NCBI RefSeq assembly: GCF_037622515.1
Contig: NZ_JBBJCN010000011.1
Coordinates: 26,736-90,735, forward strand
DNA from: Paradesertivirga superstes
GTDB taxonomy: Bacteria; Bacteroidota; Bacteroidia; Sphingobacteriales; Sphingobacteriaceae
Reading direction: 5' to 3'
Length of the DNA stretch: 64,000 nt
Under the pieces are notes generated by a model that saw nothing but the letters and a program-made list of their open reading frames with translations, did not search any database and was not told the DNA's origin. Numbering within the stretch: position 1 is the first letter of the stretch; every line of letters starts with the position of its first letter. Shown piece after piece: positions 61,046 to 64,000 of the stretch. Made by a program: the position numbers and the translations under genes.

Positions 61046-63526
61046 GGAAAACGTTGACGCCACTTTCACATCCTTCTTTTTTCGCACTTCCATAAATATT
61101 GCCAAAGCCAATCCGGCAATTAACAAAATGGATGAGATTAAAGAAATAGTTTCACCGGTATAATATGAAGCTGGTTCAAATTTGAATTCTACTTTATGAT
61201 TCCCGCCGGGTAACTGAGCCGCTCTTAACACATAGTTTGCTCTGAAATAAGGAATTTTTTCACCATCCACATAAGCATTCCATCCTTTAGTATACCAGAT
61301 TTCTGAGAACACTGCAATGACATCGTTTGGAGCAGAGTATTCGTAAGTCAGATGATCCGGATGATAGTTAACAAGATTTATTTCTGCGTTTCCCGGAGTG
61401 CCAAGTTTTTTCGCATCTACCAGAGATTTAAATTTCTCATTAATTATAGCTTCTTTCTTCGGATCAAAGCTGTTAAGTCCAGCCATCTCCTCATCATCGT
61501 TTTTTGCCCAGCGGATGGAAGGTACAAACCATGCCGGTCCGGCTGCCGTTGCACGGTTCTGGATCTTTTCAGACTGCCCATCTTCGCTTTTGGTAATGAC
61601 ATATTTTGTGTTCAGCATATCCAAAACATCCTCATTGATAGAGTTGCTGAATTGCTTATCCAGTAATTCCTGGTAACGTTTAAGTTTTGCCGCATGATAG
61701 CCGCCTAAACTATGATGAAAATAAGAAGCCTCAACACTCAGGAACGGATTTTTCGTCAGGTCAAACACCCTGTAACCCAAACTTGGATCACGATTGATCA
61801 GCGCATCCACCTGCCTTGGCTGGAAAGGTTCTTGAATCTGTGACTTGTCAATAAACTTATCGTTGTTCAGGTAGCGTTTGTCAACGCCCCACATATCAAC
61901 CAGGATAACAGCCGCAAACAAAATAAAAGTTAATTGCCGTGTAATCTTCTTATTAATCATGGCCCATAATAAGCCGGCGCCAATCAATACAAATATCAAT
62001 GAACGAAAAGCGTCGGAGCGCGCAAGGCCGATTCTGTCTTCAACCAAAGCGTTGGCGATTTGTGTCGCCAGACCCTGGTCGCCTGTACGTTGAGTTAACA
62101 TCGCGATAAATTCATCATGCGCAGATGTTTTGAAATCCAGAAATAATGTTGGAAGAACAAGAATTAAGAGTATGAGCCCCCCGGTTATGTACAGAGATGT
62201 TAAAACCTTTTTTGTTAATGCCTTAGTATCCTGCTCGCCTGAGGCTATTTCATTAACCGCAAGTATTGCAAGAACAGGAACCAGAAATCCGGCTACTGCA
62301 AGAATCGACTCTACCGCTCTGAATTTATTGTAAAGAGGGAAGAAGTTAAAGAAAAGATCTGAAACAAATGGGAAATGTCTTCCAAACGATAACAACATCG
62401 TTAGAATTACGGTGGATAAGATCCACCATTTTAGCCTGTTTTTAACAACAAACAATCCAAGTACAAAAAGGAAACAGATGATAGCTCCAAAGTAAAAGGG
62501 GCCTGAGGTAAATGTTTTTTCGCCCCAGTACGTTGGCATTTCCCTGGCTGCTCCCGCCGCCTGATCGGCAGGAATTCCTTTTTCAATTAATATTTTGGCC
62601 ACATGCGACTTTTCGTCAAGTTCACCGCCCGAAGCGCCGCCATAAGCATTGGGAATTAAAAAGGTTAAATTCTCGCCAATGCCCTGACTCCAAGCATAAG
62701 CATAATCTTTATCAAGTCCATTGGATGGATGGCTCGTATCCGTGCTGGTAAGATTTGATTTTCCGCGGATGGACTCTTGTCCGTATTCGTAGGTCGTCCA
62801 CAAAGAACCTGCGTTAACTCCTACTGCCAGGATTACTCCGGCAACGAGATAAGCTAATGATTTGAAAAATTCAGAAGTCCTCTTCTCTTTAAAAGCATGA
62901 TATATTTCTATCCCGATGAATATCAATAAAGCAATGAAAAGATAATAGGTCATCTGTATATGGTTCGACCTGATTTCCATAGCAAGAAATAAAGCCGTTA
63001 ATGCAGAACCCAAAATATGTTTTCCTCTCAAGGTTAAGATGATTCCTGCCAGTATAGGGGCAAAGAATGCGATTGCATAAGCCTTGTTACTATGCCCTGC
63101 TTCTATAATTATGAAGTTATAGGAGGAAAAGGCGAAAGCTATAGCACCTGCTGCGGCTAGCCATGGGTTAACTCTTAGTACACCGAATAATAAGTAAGCG
63201 CCCAGGAGATAAAAGAGAACGGTATCAATTGGCGTTGGAAAAACGGTTTTAAAAAACGAAACGATATGCGTGGTTATGTTGTTAGGATATTGTGCCCATA
63301 TCTGGTAGGCAGGCATACCGCTAAACATCGAATTGGTCCACAAAGGTGCCTTGCCATCCTTTTCTTTAAAATCCATTATCTCTTTTTGTCCGCCCTGAGC
63401 CTGTCTTACATCATTCTGGTACAATGATTTTCCTTGTATGGCAGGACTGAAATAAACAAAACACAAAGCGATAAAAACCCCTATGATGGCCAGATGAATG
63501 CCATTGTTTTTGAACCAATTATTCAT
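61028..63526 (-). CDS. YfhO-family membrane protein
   Basis: The 832-residue protein has about 13 membrane helices, the first at IHLAIIGVFIALCFVYFSPA, with a large extracytoplasmic loop region and a soluble C-terminal part ending in helix VKFKFEPASYYTGETISLISSILLIAGLALAIF. Residues PLWTNSMFSGMPAYQIW near 61-77 are the motif seen in YfhO relatives. YfhO proteins are predicted lipid-linked sugar transferases (GT-C-like) that decorate teichoic acid or surface glycans, which fits its place beside the glycan cluster. The final codons (SNSHTV and stop) fall in a repeat unit. Exact substrate unknown. Confidence 0.9.
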   Translation of the reverse strand: MNNWFKNNGIHLAIIGVFIALCFVYFSPAIQGKSLYQNDVRQAQGGQKEIMDFKEKDGKAPLWTNSMFSGMPAYQIWAQYPNNITTHIVSFFKTVFPTPIDTVLFYLLGAYLLFGVLRVNPWLAAAGAIAFAFSSYNFIIIEAGHSNKAYAIAFFAPILAGIILTLRGKHILGSALTALFLAMEIRSNHIQMTYYLFIALLIFIGIEIYHAFKEKRTSEFFKSLAYLVAGVILAVGVNAGSLWTTYEYGQESIRGKSNLTSTDTSHPSNGLDKDYAYAWSQGIGENLTFLIPNAYGGASGGELDEKSHVAKILIEKGIPADQAAGAAREMPTYWGEKTFTSGPFYFGAIICFLFVLGLFVVKNRLKWWILSTVILTMLLSFGRHFPFVSDLFFNFFPLYNKFRAVESILAVAGFLVPVLAILAVNEIASGEQDTKALTKKVLTSLYITGGLILLILVLPTLFLDFKTSAHDEFIAMLTQRTGDQGLATQIANALVEDRIGLARSDAFRSLIFVLIGAGLLWAMINKKITRQLTFILFAAVILVDMWGVDKRYLNNDKFIDKSQIQEPFQPRQVDALINRDPSLGYRVFDLTKNPFLSVEASYFHHSLGGYHAAKLKRYQELLDKQFSNSINEDVLDMLNTKYVITKSEDGQSEKIQNRATAAGPAWFVPSIRWAKNDDEEMAGLNSFDPKKEAIINEKFKSLVDAKKLGTPGNAEINLVNYHPDHLTYEYSAPNDVIAVFSEIWYTKGWNAYVDGEKIPYFRANYVLRAAQLPGGNHKVEFKFEPASYYTGETISLISSILLIAGLALAIFMEVRKKKDVKVASTFSNSHTV

Positions 63527-63631
63527 TATTTAGTTTTTTTTGAAGAAACCAAAAGTAGGAAAAAGGTTGAGAAAATTAGAGAGGATACAAAAAGGGATGA
63601 ATAGAAGCTGGATTAAGGATGAATGCATTCT

Positions 63632-63684
63632 ATTACCTGCCTCATACTCCCCTCCTTATTTCAAGGAGGGGCTGGGGGTGGTTA
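63632..63684 (+). repeat. 53-base repeat, copy 1 (hairpin plus GGGGGTGGTTA tail)
   Basis: Starts ATTACCTGCCTCATACTCC and ends CTGGGGGTGGTTA. It contains a perfect 9-bp stem: CCCCTCCTT (63649-63657), loop ATTTC, AAGGAGGGG (63663-63671). Copy 2 at 63715 differs at two positions. This CCTCCTT/AAGGAGG plus GGGGGTGG pattern is a familiar dispersed repeat in Bacteroidota. Confidence 0.85.
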
Positions 63685-63714
63685 TGGTATTTTTTATAAA
63701 AGAATAATTTTTGA

Positions 63715-63767
63715 ATTACCTGCCTCATACTCCCCTCCTTATTTCAAGGAGGAGTTGGGGGTGGTTA
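63715..63767 (+). repeat. 53-base repeat, copy 2
   Basis: Identical to copy 1 except for GGGGC to GGAGT in the second stem arm and adjoining base, which weakens its stem by one pair. It ends 7 bases before the stop of the endonuclease pseudogene. A third partial match (CTGCCTCAT) lies at the 3' end of that pseudogene (63778-63786). Confidence 0.85.
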
Positions 63768-63774
63768 ATAATTT

Positions 63775-64000
63775 TTACTGCCTCATTATTTGCCCCTTCG
63801 AATAAGAGCTTATAATTTCTAATGTTTGTTCAGGATGCATAAAAACCATCTCATTCTCAATGCGCAAAACTTTCATGCCCATGGACCTTAATTCGTTATC
63901 CCTGTCGAAATCAGCATTAGTCTGACCAAGGTTATTATGAATGCTGCCATCTAACTAAATAACAAGCTTTTCAGAGGGTCAGTAAAATCAACAATGAAGG
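63775..64000 (-). pseudogene. DUF559-type endonuclease-like pseudogene (5' end beyond window)
   Basis: Reading the minus strand from the right edge, the remnant encodes a DUF559-like (VSR/type II endonuclease fold) C-terminus: LDGSIHNNLGQTNADFDRDN, then ELRSMGMKVLRIENEMVF and HPEQTLEIISSY, stop at 63775. Upstream the frame is broken. A TAG at 63955-63957 stands where the family has the catalytic glutamate (VI-E-LDG). A TGA at 63979-63981 lies next, and the conserved FIVDF is in another frame, consistent with loss of one T in a T run near 63985. Three lesions mark it as inactive. The gene continues beyond the window. Confidence 0.72.

Noticed and set aside
63632..63767. Possible mini CRISPR array
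   Set aside because: Only two units of 53 bases with an internal hairpin and one 30-base spacing; no third regular unit and no cas gene nearby.
63623..63805. 60-codon plus-strand frame across the two 53-base repeats
   Set aside because: Its repetition comes from the DNA repeats themselves; it shows no domain and overlaps the nuclease remnant.

Overview
The window is chromosomal DNA from a member of the Bacteroidota, most likely a Pedobacter/Sphingobacterium-type organism. The evidence is the set of type IX secretion and gliding genes (gldJ, porV, sprA), the gene order maeB-ruvA-sprA-gcvH-vanZ, promoter boxes of the TAnnTTTG type in place of sigma70 sites, frequent TTG/GTG starts, the futalosine route to menaquinone, and a YfhO-type membrane protein. 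It is mostly core chromosome. I see no prophage, insertion sequence, CRISPR array, rRNA or tRNA gene.

Layout. 1-2032: N-terminal part of a multi-pass sensor protein that runs off the left edge. 2091-4146 (minus): queD-like, folE and fabD. 4333-6787 (plus): mqnB, mqnD and hldD, overlapping or touching. 6885-9889: gldJ and porV, divergent. 9879-12243: ispF, then a convergent pair of LolC/E-type permease and metallo-hydrolase. 12363-18093 (plus): a DCC-family protein, the ComM/YifB ATPase, an orphan LytS-type kinase, lutB and an unknown lipoprotein. 18090-21056 (minus): feoA, feoB and an SprT-like metalloprotease. 21137-32042 (minus): maeB, ruvA, sprA, gcvH, vanZ and a 43-residue lipoprotein. 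32139-34799 (minus): gatA and a lytic transglycosylase. 35018-41510 (minus): acylphosphatase, flippase, dut, a TPR protein, a DUF4292-type lipoprotein, an EnvC-like protein and two tatA genes. 41614-49289: a futalosine-type deaminase, rlmN, a phosphodiesterase, comF, a beta-helix lipoprotein, glyA and scpA. 49407-53574: dxs, a FeoB-associated Cys-rich microprotein and typA. 53683-60967: a surface-glycan cluster with an FkbM methyltransferase, glycosyltransferases and a flippase. 61028-63526: YfhO. 63527-64000: repeats next to a decayed DUF559 endonuclease gene.

How the genes fit together. MqnB, MqnD and the amidohydrolase belong to the futalosine menaquinone pathway, while IspF and Dxs make the isoprenoid precursors for its tail. 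GldJ, PorV and SprA are parts of the type IX secretion and gliding machine. FeoA, FeoB and the separate Cys-rich microprotein take up ferrous iron. The EnvC-like protein and the lytic transglycosylase act on the cell wall. The 53.7-61 kb cluster builds and exports a glycan.

The least ordinary features are small. Three families of repeats sit in gaps (downstream of dxs, at the end of yfhO, and beside the endonuclease pseudogene). Two small Cys-rich genes were found by reading the gaps. In several places a TAnnTTTG-like box lies only 4-6 bases before the start codon, which suggests leaderless transcripts. I found no clearly new multi-gene system. The repeat/nuclease association at the right edge is the best candidate for a second look.
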